Positions 53,301-62,882 of a stretch of DNA of 64,000 nt are shown here, piece after piece. The notes under the pieces were generated by a model. The model made no database searches and was not told the DNA's origin. It saw nothing but the letters and a program-made list of their open reading frames with translations. Source of the DNA: Gavia stellata (lineage: Eukaryota > Chordata > Aves > Gaviiformes > Gaviidae); assembly GCF_030936135.1 (NCBI RefSeq), contig NC_082597.1, positions 73,576,495 to 73,640,494 on the forward strand, in the 5' to 3' direction. Position numbers and translations under genes: made by a program. Each line of letters opens with the position of its first letter. The stretch's first letter is position 1.

Positions 53301-56300
53301 CTTTGGCTGTTCCCCTTGCAGAAGTTGACACTGAAGACACCACTTCCGTGATGCAGCTTTCAGTATAGCAGCCTGCTGCCAACTGGGCAGTGAGCAGCAT
53401 TGACTGCTGACCTCTGTCCTTGGCAGGCTGTCCTGACAAGCCATCTGCAGTTAGCTAGGGGAGCATGGGCGTTTAAGGGAAAGCATGAGACAATTATCTG
53501 CATTGACTTGGCCATAGTCTGGCAGCTTTCTGCTGAACTAGGCCAAAGCACCAGTTAGGTAGAAAAATAATTGTTAATGGCCAAGTACTTGACTTGTAGA
53601 GTGAAGCTGTGTGGGACTTGACTGGAGCAAGCACCCTGGATGCGGCTAAATAAATGACTGGATGATACGTCCTTGGTCTTTGGTTTAAACGAAGCTTACT
53701 GTCTCTACCTGGGAGTTTCTTTTCTAGGCAGGAAGTTAGTAGTTATTAAGTGCTGCTCAACTGAGCTAGCAGAATAATCAAAGAGCAAGAAAACAGCTTT
53801 CCTTCATTCAGTCTGATGTTCTGAGACCTTTACTCTTTGTTTGTGAGATTTTGCTTAGTTTTAGAAATACATTAATTGTTTCCTGTGCATCCTTCATATG
53901 TCAGCTATGAAAAAAGGAATAGTCTGGAGTCACTACTGACTTCACTTGTGCCTAGAGGTGAAAACTTAACTCCAATGTGGTCAGCACTTTGGACCTGCTG
54001 ACTTTGGGTCTTGATGGTTGTTGAACATCAGAATTGAAGGGGTTTTTTCCCCCTCTCAAAGCAGCTACAGAGTAAACACATATTATTCAGTTAGGTTCAC
54101 TCTGTAGGCAGCATTTTAGGAAAGCAATTCCTCCTCAAGGATATGGAATTCATCAAGGCCCATCTGCAGCTCCTGAAGCTGCTAATTCTGTGAATTTCTT
54201 TTACTGGAAAAGGAATAACTTGCCTCTGGTGGTTTTTGTGTTCCAAGAGGTTCATCTGACATATATGACCCATCTGTTCATCTGACGTATATGAAATGAG
54301 GTAGATGGTTTTGTTTTGATTTTTTTAAATCTGTGAGTTGGATGGGAATTGTTGCTCTCTCTCCAACTTCTAAATAAAGATAAATGCTTTCATAAGGTGT
54401 CCAACTGCAATGATTAGAATGTCCAGAAAATGGAACAAGAGGTATTTTTAAGACAATTTGGATGGAGCTGTTGATGTTGTTCAGCCCTTCAAAGTTTTTG
54501 GGTTGTAGATACAAATGATCTAGTAAAATACTAGTAGAGTACCTCCAATGAAAATATTCCAGGGACAAGCAGTGACTGTGCAGAGCACTTGCTCATAAGG
54601 TAGATGTGCACAAAACCTTTCATAGAAATGAGAAAATACCCAACTGGATACTCGTAACTGTTTGCTCTTTGTTTTTGTTTCTGGAAGGAATTATGGTTCT
54701 TCTATTTATGCCCAGCAAGAAGCCATGGAATTAGGCTGCCAGCAGGTTTTGTGGCTCTATGGAGAAGATCACCAAATAACTGAAGTTGGAACAATGAATC
54801 TGTTTCTCTACTGGATAAATGAAGATGGAGGTATAGTAACGCAAAACACAAAAACTTTAATGGAGTAGACAGTTGGGACTGTAATCCACAAAATTATTAC
54901 TAGAAGGCAGATCATAAACTTTTTAATGAAGATGATTTAACAAAGGAAATGTCTATTGTCTTCTGAAAACTGATAGGTGACTGTTAGTTATACCATTATG
55001 AAAGAGGAGATTCTGGAGCAGCTGTGAGTCCTGCCTACTGATAATATACTAAACTGTTGGGCCAGTCCACATGCTCAGAAGGGTAGAGTCTAGCCATACA
55101 CAAGGTCACACTGCAGTTTTGGTGTCAAATCTAGCAGCATGCTTGATTTTGAAGGAGGTGATAGGTCAGAAAAAATGCAGACATACTACAGACACCTTAT
55201 GGCTGTGTAATATTCAAACTCTGTGGCTTTGGGCATGAGTGGTTCCCATCATCACTTTCTGGCAAGTCAAATGTTCATGAATCATAGCCAAAAGTATTTC
55301 AGCATCCAAGTGATGAACTCAGCTCTTTCTTCAAAGAGAATTTGAAGTTCTCTCCAGTGGACGCAGAGAGCGAGAAGCATGTCAGTCAGCGTTCCACATC
55401 ACTAATGCTCAAATGATGCTTTCAAGATATACCATCATTCTTGAAGCCATTTTTACCTCTTTGTACCCGCAGTCATCTGTGAGCAATGTACATGTTGATT
55501 TGAAAACTATCTTGTTAATGAGCAGCCAACTATTTAGGCATCTCAAAAACACCCATTGGGCATGAGAATTGATAGCTGCACCTGAGAAATGGTTCAGAAG
55601 ACTACATGACTCTGAGTCCTTAAAGGATTGAGCCAATGCATAGGCACATGAATAAAAGAACACCTTCTGACTTCTATGCGTGCTGGGCCTCCATGAAAAT
55701 TAAGTGTTATTGAATTTTTGCATGGCAGCAGACACAGGATTCAGACTCTGATTTCATCATAGTGCCATGGGTACCCTTGGAAATTGACATTTTTCTGGCA
55801 GTGCTCAGCTGCAGTACAGGGACAACAGTCTGTGGGAACAGCAGTGTGCTTTGGATAGTGTAGGGTAATAGGAATCCAGCTACCCTGACTCCCATCTCCA
55901 GTTTCATTACTCTTTCTTCTGCAAAATCTTCACCACTTTTGTAAGAAAAGGGATGATACTCCCTCAGTGTTGAATGAGTCTGTGAAGTCTTGTGAATGAA
56001 ATTATAAAGATGAGACATCTTATTCTTGTTGCCACAGCAGCCATAGATTTATTCAGTGTAGCTAGATCGCCAAATTCACGCCTTGTGTAACTTCGCTGGA
56101 GAGACACGAAAATAGGTTTTGGCGCATTCTGCCCAGGGAAAGGATACTGAAGGGGGGACATAATTAGAATTCTATGTTCTCATTGTACTTAAACCAGGAA
56201 TATGCTGGAATTATCCAGCTGCAGCACCGTACTGTTCCAAAGATCTGCCAATCACTGTGTTACCAGTGCACGACTGAATGGTACTATTGTGAGGTGGCTG

Positions 56301-59300
56301 TAGCAAACAACTTGTAATTCATGCCACCCAAGTTAACTGTATACTGGCAAACCTGCCATTTCACACGACATGGTCATTAGCATCATTGCAACACTTTGCT
56401 GTCTCCGGGTGTGTTGATTAATGCTTAATTTATGATATCTTTTGTTGAGAATCACTCTTGCTGCCAATGTGTATCATCACATACCTGCCTATGGCTTTAC
56501 ATTGTGATTTTAAAAGTGTTTGCCATTATGTTCTGTCACTTCACGAAGAATACTTACTTAGGCTGTGGTTTTGTTTTGTTATGCAAATTCTGCAGCTTAA
56601 AGAGGGATCTAACACAAAAATAGTGAGGCAGAAATTGCAGATCATCATCAAAAGGATAATGCCCTTCTTTGTGTGTTCAGCACTGCGGAGTAGCCTGAAC
56701 TGCTCTCCTTGGTTTATAACAAATCAAAGACCCAGCCCAGTAAAGCCTAGACTAAAGGACACCTATGCTTCCAATGAGAGTAGGCTTTTCTTGCAGCCTT
56801 CGCTATATATTTTCAGTTACAGCATTGTGACTAAACATGACATGTTTTCTTGGGTGGCAGGAGGAGCCTGGAAAAATGTTTCGTTTGTAACATCGAGGAG
56901 GGAGTAGGGGAGGAAACTACTCAATTTCTGGTAAAATAACACAACATGCTCTATGCTGCTGTTGTATGCCCGCTATTGCTCTGGCTGAGTCTTATAATAT
57001 GACCAAATCTGGATCTCTGCTGTTGCACAAATACAGGGGTGTGATATTTCATTCATCAAATACTGTTTACGGTTTATGTTCACAAAGTGAAAAATTTGGT
57101 CACCCTGCAGTCCCTTCCACCTGCGTCTTCAAGCACGTAACAATCCCAAGAAGCTGTTAACACTGAAACTCATTTCCTTTAATAATGTCTGTTCTTCTGC
57201 CTAGAATATAGGCTTGACTTTATGGAAAACCTTGAAATTTAATCATATGTCCAACCTGAAGGTTGCTAACTATGAAATCTGTGTGCACTTTCCAAAAATT
57301 CAGTTTCTTCAGAATGATTTGGAACCATCTGGGCTCTACTCCTAGCTTTAATGTTAAGGCATTGTGAATAGCATTCAGGCATTACTTAATATTTTTGTGC
57401 TGTTATTAAAATGGTGATTAATAGTGCCTACTTCAAAATAGCTTACATAAATTAAAAAATAAATATGTTAAAAGATTCTCTGGAACAGCCAGGTAAAATA
57501 TCAGGCAAGTTTGCTTAGTGTTCTGCAGGTGGAGGATTATTTGTGCTGCAGAAGTATCTTGTACAAGTAGACTACTAACAAAATAAGGATTGTACCTTCT
57601 GCTCTAATAGAAAGCCATAGCAATAGCACGGAGGGGAGAGCAGCAGATGAATGAGATGCCAGACAGAGAAAAGGAGGGGAAAGCAATTGAGGAAAGTAAA
57701 TTGACAGAGACTTGAAGACAGAGTGATTGCATGAGGGGAGAGTAGAAGAAAAGCCTGAGGGAAATAAGGAGAAAGAAATAGAAAAGTCCAGAACAAACTG
57801 GGAGAGGAAGTCAGCTGTTAATAATAGTGAAATCAGGGTTTCCTGGGTTCTCCTTGACCCTGAAGTTCACTTGGTATCTGTTATAATTTTGGTAAAATAT
57901 ATTTTGGTGAATTTCTCTGCATTGTTGTAGTGTGACTAGTACTGAAGGCATCCCATGTTTGGAATCTTATCTGCTATATGTTCATAAACACAGGTGTGTA
58001 AAAAATGAAGCTGTGTAATATGCAAAACCTCATTTGAAAAATCCCTTTAAACAATCTGATGGAGTTCCGTTGTTACAGCATGCCTATATCATGCCTGGTG
58101 TAATGGGGCACTGGACTAATAGTGCTACTACTATAACAGTAACAGTAGTCAACTGAAGAGAAACCCTGATATTTTCCTTCAAATGCCTTCCCCCTGCTTT
58201 TTGCTACCATACATTTTAAGGCTTCTAGCCCTTCAAAATCATTCAGAAAGCAAATGGAGTCTGTGAACTCACAGTCTGTTTTTTTTGGAGATGGACAAAC
58301 TGATGTCATATGGAGCCTGGTTTGGCATCAACTCACAGAGAGGATGAGCTTTTTGGCATGCCATGTGGTATAGCATTATCATCTCTGCCGGATACCAGAG
58401 GAGCAGATGTTCCTTGGGTGGCCCCAGGCTGGTAGGCATCATATGTATATTTGACAAAATTCTACAGAGCAGGCTGTTTGAAACATTTTGGGACTCCCAT
58501 GTCCTGTCTGCTCAGTGCTGTTTGGTGGCTGGTTTGGCCTGGCACCTTTTCAAACTAGCTCAAATCAATTAATATATGTTGGTGAGCTTAAACAGGTCCT
58601 GGCCAAGATCTGTGGCAACATCACCAAATAGAGAACATTATCTGGTGTGTAGTCACAATATTTGGTATTAATGTCCACGTTATTTGAAGTTTTCTGTCAG
58701 AAAAAGGGGATCACTTGTATATAACTGGGTCACAAATGCAGAACATCAGGTTTTCAGTGTTCAGAATCAGATGAGCTCTGTGGCTTATGGAAAATTTTTA
58801 AGTCCTCTTCTTTTGGTAGTTGTGCCAGAATTAGGACCAGACATGCATCACTATTAGGAGTGATGCTAGACAGACTGCAAAAAAGTAAAGCTATTGTTCC
58901 TGACTGTATGAGAAAGAAGAGATCACTGCTGTACTTAGGAATCTGGGATAGGTTAGGGAATGGCACTATTGGTTAGTCAAATCAGAGTAGAATATATAGC
59001 CTGTTCTAGGGCAGCTTTTCTATACGTTTTGTCATGGCAGTTTACATCTATTACTTGTGTGTGTATGGATCCTCATAAAAGGAACATGGAAGCATAGACA
59101 GGACAAACTTCTAGTCCAAATGAATAAATCTAGGGGTGGCTGCATTAAAAAGTGACAGACATTTCCTGAGAGAATGGACAGTGAGTAACAGATTCAATGA
59201 ACAATTCCATTTATTTATCCTCCATTTCCCCTATTCCACCACAGCTCCCAAAGCCCCCTCTTGCAGAGTGGGAGAGACTCCATGCTGTAGTCGGCCTGGA

Positions 59301-62300
59301 GCTGTGTATACACTGGCTTGCAGGCAGTATTTGTGCACAAAATTATCTAGCTGACTGTTGAAAACAGAGTATTAAGCAGCTGACCTCAACCTGCTCTCTC
59401 AGTCCAAGGATGAATACCATGTTTCTCTCTTCTACCCAGCTGCAAGTTTTCACAGGACCTATAGAAACACTTTTAAGACAGCTTTTCCTTTGAGACTGGT
59501 TCAAACAGGCCTGGATTCAATGATCTTTTGGTGGTAGGGAGAAGGAGGAATAATAAAAACAGAAAGATACATATCTCATTCTTTTATGTGACCTAGGTAA
59601 AAAAGAATCAAAAACCTTAATGATTTGTGGGTTTAATGAGCTGGATAGTATCCTTATAAGATAAGAAAGATAATGGATTCTCATTGGGAAGAGAAAATAG
59701 TTAGAAAAAAAATATGAAGAGTATTGCTGAAAGACTGTGGATGTCTTCACTTCTCAGTGCAAATTTAAGACTCTCTTAGAAGAGCCTGGCTGTCTGAAAG
59801 AGTAAATGCTCAGTATTCTCTGATAATAGAAACCACTGAGTATGCTATGTGATGGTTTAAAACGAAAAAGACTAACTCTGATTTGCTGCAAAGGTCAGAT
59901 GGAAGAACAAAGACTACATACAAACTTCTGCGTTGTAATTTAAGTTATTTACCAACTATGGATTATCATTTATCTGCCATTTCCTTAGTTATGTTAGATG
60001 AACATTTATGTAATGTTCTTTTTCAAAAACAAACAAGAAAATCAAGGTAACAAACTGAACTAGTTGAACAATTTGAATTGTTGGTACTTTTTGAATCTTA
60101 TTAGGACTGCTCTTTTTGTGTAAAGAGAAACTTAGGGGAAAAAAAAGGATGTCTAGACTAAGACAAAAGATCACTAAGGAAGTCTCCTCTCATGATGCAT
60201 TTGGCAAGGTTTCCACTGCTTTGCTTGTTCAGTAAATGGGCCTCAAAATTTCTGGTAGAGGTTTCATATTAATGCTAAGAAGTAGGCATACTGAACCCCA
60301 TATTCCTAAATTAAGTAAAGCAGTTCAGGGAAAGTCATGATCTGCCCCGGGATTATTAGATATGGCTTTCCCTTGTGCCTCTCTATTCTGAATTTGAAGA
60401 CTGAGCCATTCAATGGTTCCCAGTAGTTATACAGTGAATCCATAACACACTGAGGAATAAAACATACTACTAGGCTTTAGCCATGTATTTATTAATGTAT
60501 TAAATATGTTTCTTCCCCACCCACTGAAGTGTACTCAAATATTCCAAACACTCAACAACAACTTATTGGAATTGAATTTGTGTAACTTGTGTTCTTATAG
60601 AACTCTGATAAATGTTGCCTCTTACTGGGTAGGGAATGTTTCTGATATCATTCGACCTCTTTTTAATTTTCATGTTTGGTGTAATATTGGTAAACGTTAT
60701 TTTTGTTTGTTTGTTTTTCAAGAAGTGTTTCTATTTCTTTTGTGTTTGACAGAATATGAACTGGCAACCCCACCTTTAGATGGCATCATCCTTCCAGGAG
60801 TGACAAGACAAAGCATTTTGGATCTGGCACGCAATTGGGTGAGTAATGGTTTCAAATATCATGTTATAACATCAACAAAAGTAAGCATTCCTGGTGCCTC
60901 AGTATCTTGAAGTTCGACTGATCTGGTCAAATCCCTTAACCTAAATGGGAACTAAGGGCATGCTAATTCATAGACTCCCAGCAACATCATCAGAATATCC
61001 ACACCTGTCACACAGAACAATACCAAGCTTGTTAAAGTAGCTCCGTGTAGTATTTAACATGAAAATTCTCATTAAATCCACTGGTACCAGCAACTTAAAG
61101 CAAGGAAACAAACAATTACCATGCATGACCACAGCTATACTTCAGTCATCAGCACACTATTTCTCCACTTAGTTCTCATGGTTCCACCCTTATTTCTAAT
61201 AACCAGCATGCAGCCTAAAATCCAGCCACAGTCTTGAAGTCATCTGTCTGCTTCCAGATTCCAGTTTTGTAGTGTAGCCATCCAAGTACTTATTTGAACA
61301 CCTGGGACTACCTCATATCTTGAAATGCAGCAAACTGTTCACTCTGCCTGTACGGTATTCAAAGGTTTTATTGCAGCTTGGATAAGAATACTATATAGCC
61401 AAAGGTTCATCAAGCCCAGTATGCTGTCTTCTGGTTTTGTCCAGGCTTATGTTTAGGGAGGAGTAACGGGAATAACACAGGCATGTGTGATACTTTCCCC
61501 CTGGTATTAACTCAGCTTCCAACCACCTGTAGCTGAAAGACTTCCTGAAATACAGTTCACAGTTATATCACTTAAATCTAACTTGCAGTGAAGAGAGCTA
61601 GGCATGTACGTCATGGCACATGTGTGCCACTGGTTGACCTGCACTGAACTCTTACGCGTCTTGTATTGGTATTCCCCTAGTGCAGGTACACATGCACAGT
61701 TCTCAGTCCCATCTCCTTTACAAAACAGTCAGATATTCCCAGGTGATAGGGCTTGTTTGTGAGATACCAGACTCTCACCTCAGTCCTCTTGAATAATTAG
61801 GTGTCTTCTACTCTCACAAAGGTTGTTCTATTCTTCCTGACCTCCATTCCCTAACCTATCTGAAACTCTCTTACATGGTGACCCTGCCTCTCTCTCCAAA
61901 TACTATCCTGTCCAGAGCTAATCATGTTTTCTGCTGTCATAGGCATCTCTGTTTCATGTTAACAATCTTGCATATAAAACAAGGACTAAGCTTTAGTTTG
62001 GTTTGATAGGACAGTAAAGTCCACATAAATCCATGAAATGAAAATTTCAAAGTTTGATGTTTATTTTTGTTTTTTAAAAATGTCCCCTCAATCAGTTTTT
62101 ATGCATTCTATCAGTTGCTATGCATTCATCAACACTTGTAGAAGGTAGAACACATCCTATGTTTAAGACTGCCTAATGCGAATTGCTTTACTCATACCTG
62201 CAGTACAGTTAATTTTTGTATGTGACAGCTGTGTGCAGGGTACAGTGTGAAATTTCATCAGAGATTAAAGAAATATATCACATCTAGTTGGCATTGCAGG

Positions 62301-62882
62301 TGGAATTAACAGAATGTATTTTGTTTAGGAATTGTCTGAGAGTGGGACGCAAAGCTCTCTTGACATAATTGAATAATTTTTGTACAAACTTTAGCATGTT
62401 AGAGACCATGAGTAGTCAGATCCTGTGTCACATAACACATGATAAATTTTGCTATGTTATTCCCTAATGCAATATTGATATTCTGTACCAAATCAGAGGG
62501 AAGTGCCACTCACTCATCAGCATTGTATCAGGCAAACCACTGGCTTCCTTGAAGGTCATTCTTTTGATTAGTCTATCTTGTGTGATACTGGGAGGTTTGA
62601 AAATATCACAAGATCACAGCCAAAACTTGACTGATTGTCACTAGGCTAATTGTCCTATTAGAGATGTTTCAACATGGAAAACAAAAATACAACCCATTTT
62701 TAAACTTTTTACAATTTTTATGGTTGATTCTTCTTGTGCAGGGAGAATTTAAAGTGTCTGAGCGATATATCACCATGAGTGACCTGACAGCTGCCTTGGA
62801 AGAGAACAGAGTAAAGGAGATGTTTGGTGCTGGAACAGCTTGTATTGTATGTCCTATCTCTAAAATTTTATATAAGGGCAAG
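11375..62882 (+). CDS. BCAT1: BCAT1, cytosolic branched-chain amino acid aminotransferase (spliced, 3' end off window)
   Basis: A PLP enzyme (fold type IV) that reversibly moves the amino group of leucine, isoleucine or valine to 2-oxoglutarate in the cytosol. Nine exons join without a frame break into 349 codons; the human protein has 386, so about 37 are missing to the right. Numbering runs one ahead of human BCAT1. Key residues are present: Tyr91 (substrate pocket), Arg120 (PLP phosphate), Lys223 in GDCKLGG (Schiff-base lysine, human Lys222), Tyr228, Glu258 in TEVGTMN (PLP ring nitrogen) and the redox pair Cys336/Cys339 in GTACIVCP. There is no mitochondrial presequence; the N-terminus is short and cysteine-rich as in human BCAT1, which favours BCAT1 over BCAT2. 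Coding exons are 11375-11383, 28901-28972, 45915-46115, 49432-49542, 50448-50567, 52862-53025, 54688-54830, 60753-60838 and 62742-62882. Confidence 0.97.
13881..13886. promoter_or_regulatory. Canonical E-box CACGTG
   Basis: A perfect palindromic CACGTG (MYC/MAX, USF or CLOCK-type site) lies 2.5 kb downstream of the BCAT1 ATG in intron 1. BCAT1 (ECA39) was found as a MYC target in mouse through an E-box near its start, so the site is of interest. It is 6 bases long and may be chance. Confidence 0.35.
14938..15318 (+). mobile_element. Avian CR1 retroposon, 3' end
   Basis: Clear match to the avian CR1 3' region: gaggctgagggaactgggtttgttcggtctggagaagaagaggct at the start, gtggaatgggttgccaagagaggctgtgcaggctctcc in the middle and gagacctcctgaagctccttccagcctgga at the end. 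5'-truncated, as most CR1 copies are, and inserted in the sense direction of BCAT1. Confidence 0.9.
15690..15740. repeat. Poly(T)-rich low-complexity tract
   Basis: Runs of T broken by single C and G bases (ttttttttttctttggttgttttttttttttc). On the opposite strand it would be a poly(A)-like tail, but no element body was recognised beside it. Confidence 0.7.
21715..21800 (-). mobile_element. Possible antisense CR1/L3-type fragment
   Basis: The + strand text gagttagagatggcagagctccattaggtcatctgcctattcccc resembles the start of many antisense ancient CR1/L3 3' ends in amniotes (…attaggtcatctagtccatcccc…). Short and diverged, so the assignment is tentative. Confidence 0.35.
22871..22976. repeat. 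AT-rich element with nested inverted repeats
   Basis: Outer arms ATTTAATGATAAT (22871-22883) and ATTATCATTAAAT (22964-22976) are exact 13-base reverse complements, 80 bases apart. Inside are CTTTATG (22899-22905) and CATAAAG (22911-22917), a perfect 7-base pair with a 5-base loop. The outer arms carry TAATGA/TCATTA homeodomain-type cores, and ATGCAAAAT, one insertion away from the octamer ATGCAAAT, abuts the right arm. It may be a conserved noncoding element or the remnant of a small DNA transposon. Confidence 0.6.
27250..28260. other. GC- and pyrimidine-rich patch in intron 1
   Basis: G+C is clearly above the surrounding intron, with few CpGs, and 27955-28110 is strongly C/T-rich on the + strand. 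It ends about 640 bases before exon 2. It contains CCACCAAGTGG at 27760-27770, a poor CTCF-like palindrome. Several short frames are open because of composition. No exon or repeat family was recognised. Confidence 0.4.
28901..28972 (+). CDS. BCAT1: BCAT1 coding exon 2
   Basis: 24 codons between tttcttctag and GTACTTTG, phase 0 at both ends. It encodes the cysteine-rich N-terminal segment [11 protein letters not shown] followed by a stretch ending in ESFK. It aligns with the human N-terminus with one extra residue. This is the fastest-evolving part of the protein, but the cysteines are kept. Confidence 0.9.
32894..33019. repeat. Imperfect inverted repeat, 126-base unit
   Basis: CAGACTGGAAGC (32894-32905) and GCTTCCAGTTTG (33008-33019) are reverse complements at 11 of 12 positions, with further partial pairing of the adjoining TATAT/ATATA. 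The size resembles a small nonautonomous DNA transposon (MITE), but I see no clear target-site duplication and cannot assign a family. Confidence 0.35.
34865..35045 (-). mobile_element. CR1 retroposon fragment, antisense
   Basis: The + strand follows the reverse complement of the CR1 3' region: cctaggccttctagtccatcctcccactg, accagaccagatcagctgtggctttgtcc, and aatgattttttctgatatccagtctgaacctcc. Diverged and truncated. Borders approximate. Confidence 0.6.
39108..39168 (+). mobile_element. CR1 3'-end scrap
   Basis: ggatggactagacaaagtccttccagccatattttctg followed by tttccatgattgattc resembles the last ~60 bases of avian CR1, including the decayed ATTCTATG-type terminal repeats. Short, so only moderately sure. 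Confidence 0.45.
45915..46115 (+). CDS. BCAT1: BCAT1 coding exon 3
   Basis: 67 codons (residues 28-94), acceptor ccttcag, donor GAA/GTGAGT, phase 0. It begins [10 protein letters not shown] and contains [16 protein letters not shown] and the [15 protein letters not shown] end, with the active-site Tyr91. Near-identical to human over most of its length. Confidence 0.97.
46907..46950. repeat. Poly(T) tract
   Basis: Pyrimidine run ending in about 20 uninterrupted Ts before aaaccactga. Read on the minus strand it resembles the A-rich tail of a retrocopy, but no retrocopy body is visible next to it. Prone to length variation and sequencing error. Confidence 0.8.
47239..47270. repeat. Second poly(T) tract
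   Basis: Two T runs separated by cca, together about 30 bases. Low-complexity sequence only. Confidence 0.8.
49432..49542 (+). CDS. BCAT1: BCAT1 coding exon 4
   Basis: 37 codons (residues 95-131), acceptor cttggtag, donor CCA/GTATGT, phase 0. Encodes [18 protein letters not shown] and [15 protein letters not shown]. Arg120 in NMDR is the PLP-phosphate ligand (Arg99 of BCATm). Confidence 0.97.
49543..50447 (+). other. BCAT1: BCAT1 intron 4 (905 bp)
   Basis: Bounded by GTATGT and a long C/T-rich tract ending TTCCCAG. No internal feature recognised; the open frames in it are read-through or chance. Confidence 0.9.
50448..50567 (+). CDS. BCAT1: BCAT1 coding exon 5
   Basis: 40 codons (residues 132-171), acceptor ttcccag, donor GAG/GTGTGA, phase 0. 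Encodes [15 protein letters not shown] and the conserved [20 protein letters not shown] block of the small-to-large domain region. Confidence 0.97.
50758..50771 (-). promoter_or_regulatory. CTCF-like motif, reverse orientation
   Basis: Read on the minus strand, 50771 to 50758 is CCACTAGGTGGTAG, which matches the CTCF core CCACNAGGTGGCAG at every specified position but one. Its orientation is opposite to the motif at 4113, so the two are convergent. Flanks are AT-rich. Occupancy is not known. Confidence 0.45.
52062..52136 (+). mobile_element. CR1 3' end with terminal ATTCTGTG repeats
   Basis: gagcagggggattggacaaggtgatctccagaggtgccttccaacctcaat followed by cattctgtgattctgtg is the diagnostic tail of avian CR1, including two copies of the 8-base terminal microsatellite. 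Only the last ~75 bases are retained. Confidence 0.85.
52862..53025 (+). CDS. BCAT1: BCAT1 coding exon 6 (catalytic lysine)
   Basis: 164 bases, phase 0 to 2, acceptor ttttcag, donor GG/GTAAGA. Encodes [19 protein letters not shown], the interdomain stretch, and [15 protein letters not shown] with the Schiff-base Lys223. The split glycine codon is completed by exon 7. Confidence 0.97.
53026..54687 (+). other. BCAT1: BCAT1 intron 6 (1.7 kb)
   Basis: Bounded by GTAAGA and TCTGGAAG. Holds a two-copy 26-base tandem repeat near its 3' end (54250-54294). No other feature recognised. Confidence 0.9.
54250..54294. repeat. Two-copy direct repeat, 26-base period
   Basis: gttcatctgacatatatga at 54250 recurs as gttcatctgacgtatatga at 54276 with one mismatch in 19. 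A recent local duplication with no obvious function. Confidence 0.8.
54688..54830 (+). CDS. BCAT1: BCAT1 coding exon 7
   Basis: 143 bases, phase 2 to 1, acceptor tctggaag, donor GAG/GTATAG (a weaker donor than the others). Encodes [37 protein letters not shown] and the FLYWINEDG end. Glu258 contacts the PLP ring nitrogen; Tyr228 corresponds to BCATm Tyr207. Confidence 0.97.
54831..60752 (+). other. BCAT1: BCAT1 intron 7 (5.9 kb)
   Basis: Bounded by GTATAG and TTTGACAG. Contains a purine-rich stretch (57630-57815). I found no exon or identifiable repeat in the remainder. Confidence 0.9.
57630..57815 (+). other. Purine-rich stretch
   Basis: The + strand is dominated by A and G (ggggagagcagcagatg … aataaggagaaagaaataga). 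It could form triplex or act as a dense set of GA-rich splicing-enhancer motifs, but no exon is placed here. Simple compositional bias is the default reading. Confidence 0.4.
60753..60838 (+). CDS. BCAT1: BCAT1 coding exon 8
   Basis: 86 bases, phase 1 to 0, acceptor gtttgacag, donor TGG/GTGAGT. With the G from exon 7 it reads [18 protein letters not shown] and [11 protein letters not shown]. The LPGVTR turn lines the PLP phosphate site. Confidence 0.97.
60839..62741 (+). other. BCAT1: BCAT1 intron 8 (1.9 kb)
   Basis: Contains an antisense CR1-like fragment (61396-61560). No further gene or RNA recognised. Confidence 0.9.
61396..61560 (-). mobile_element. Ancient CR1-like fragment, antisense
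   Basis: agccaaaggttcatcaagcccagtatgctgtcttctgg is the reverse complement of the typical amniote CR1 tail (…gatacTGGGCTagatggaCCTTTGGtctg…). It continues to a diverged cagcttccaaccacctgtagctgaaagacttcctg segment. Old and truncated. Confidence 0.55.
62742..62882 (+). CDS. BCAT1: BCAT1 coding exon 9 (redox CXXC)
   Basis: 47 codons (residues 303-349), acceptor cttgtgcag, donor AAG/GTAAGA, phase 0. Encodes [15 protein letters not shown], the [11 protein letters not shown] helix and [17 protein letters not shown]. Cys336-X-X-Cys339 is the peroxide-sensitive redox pair of mammalian BCATs. The following exon (HIPTMENG in human) is not in the window. Confidence 0.97.
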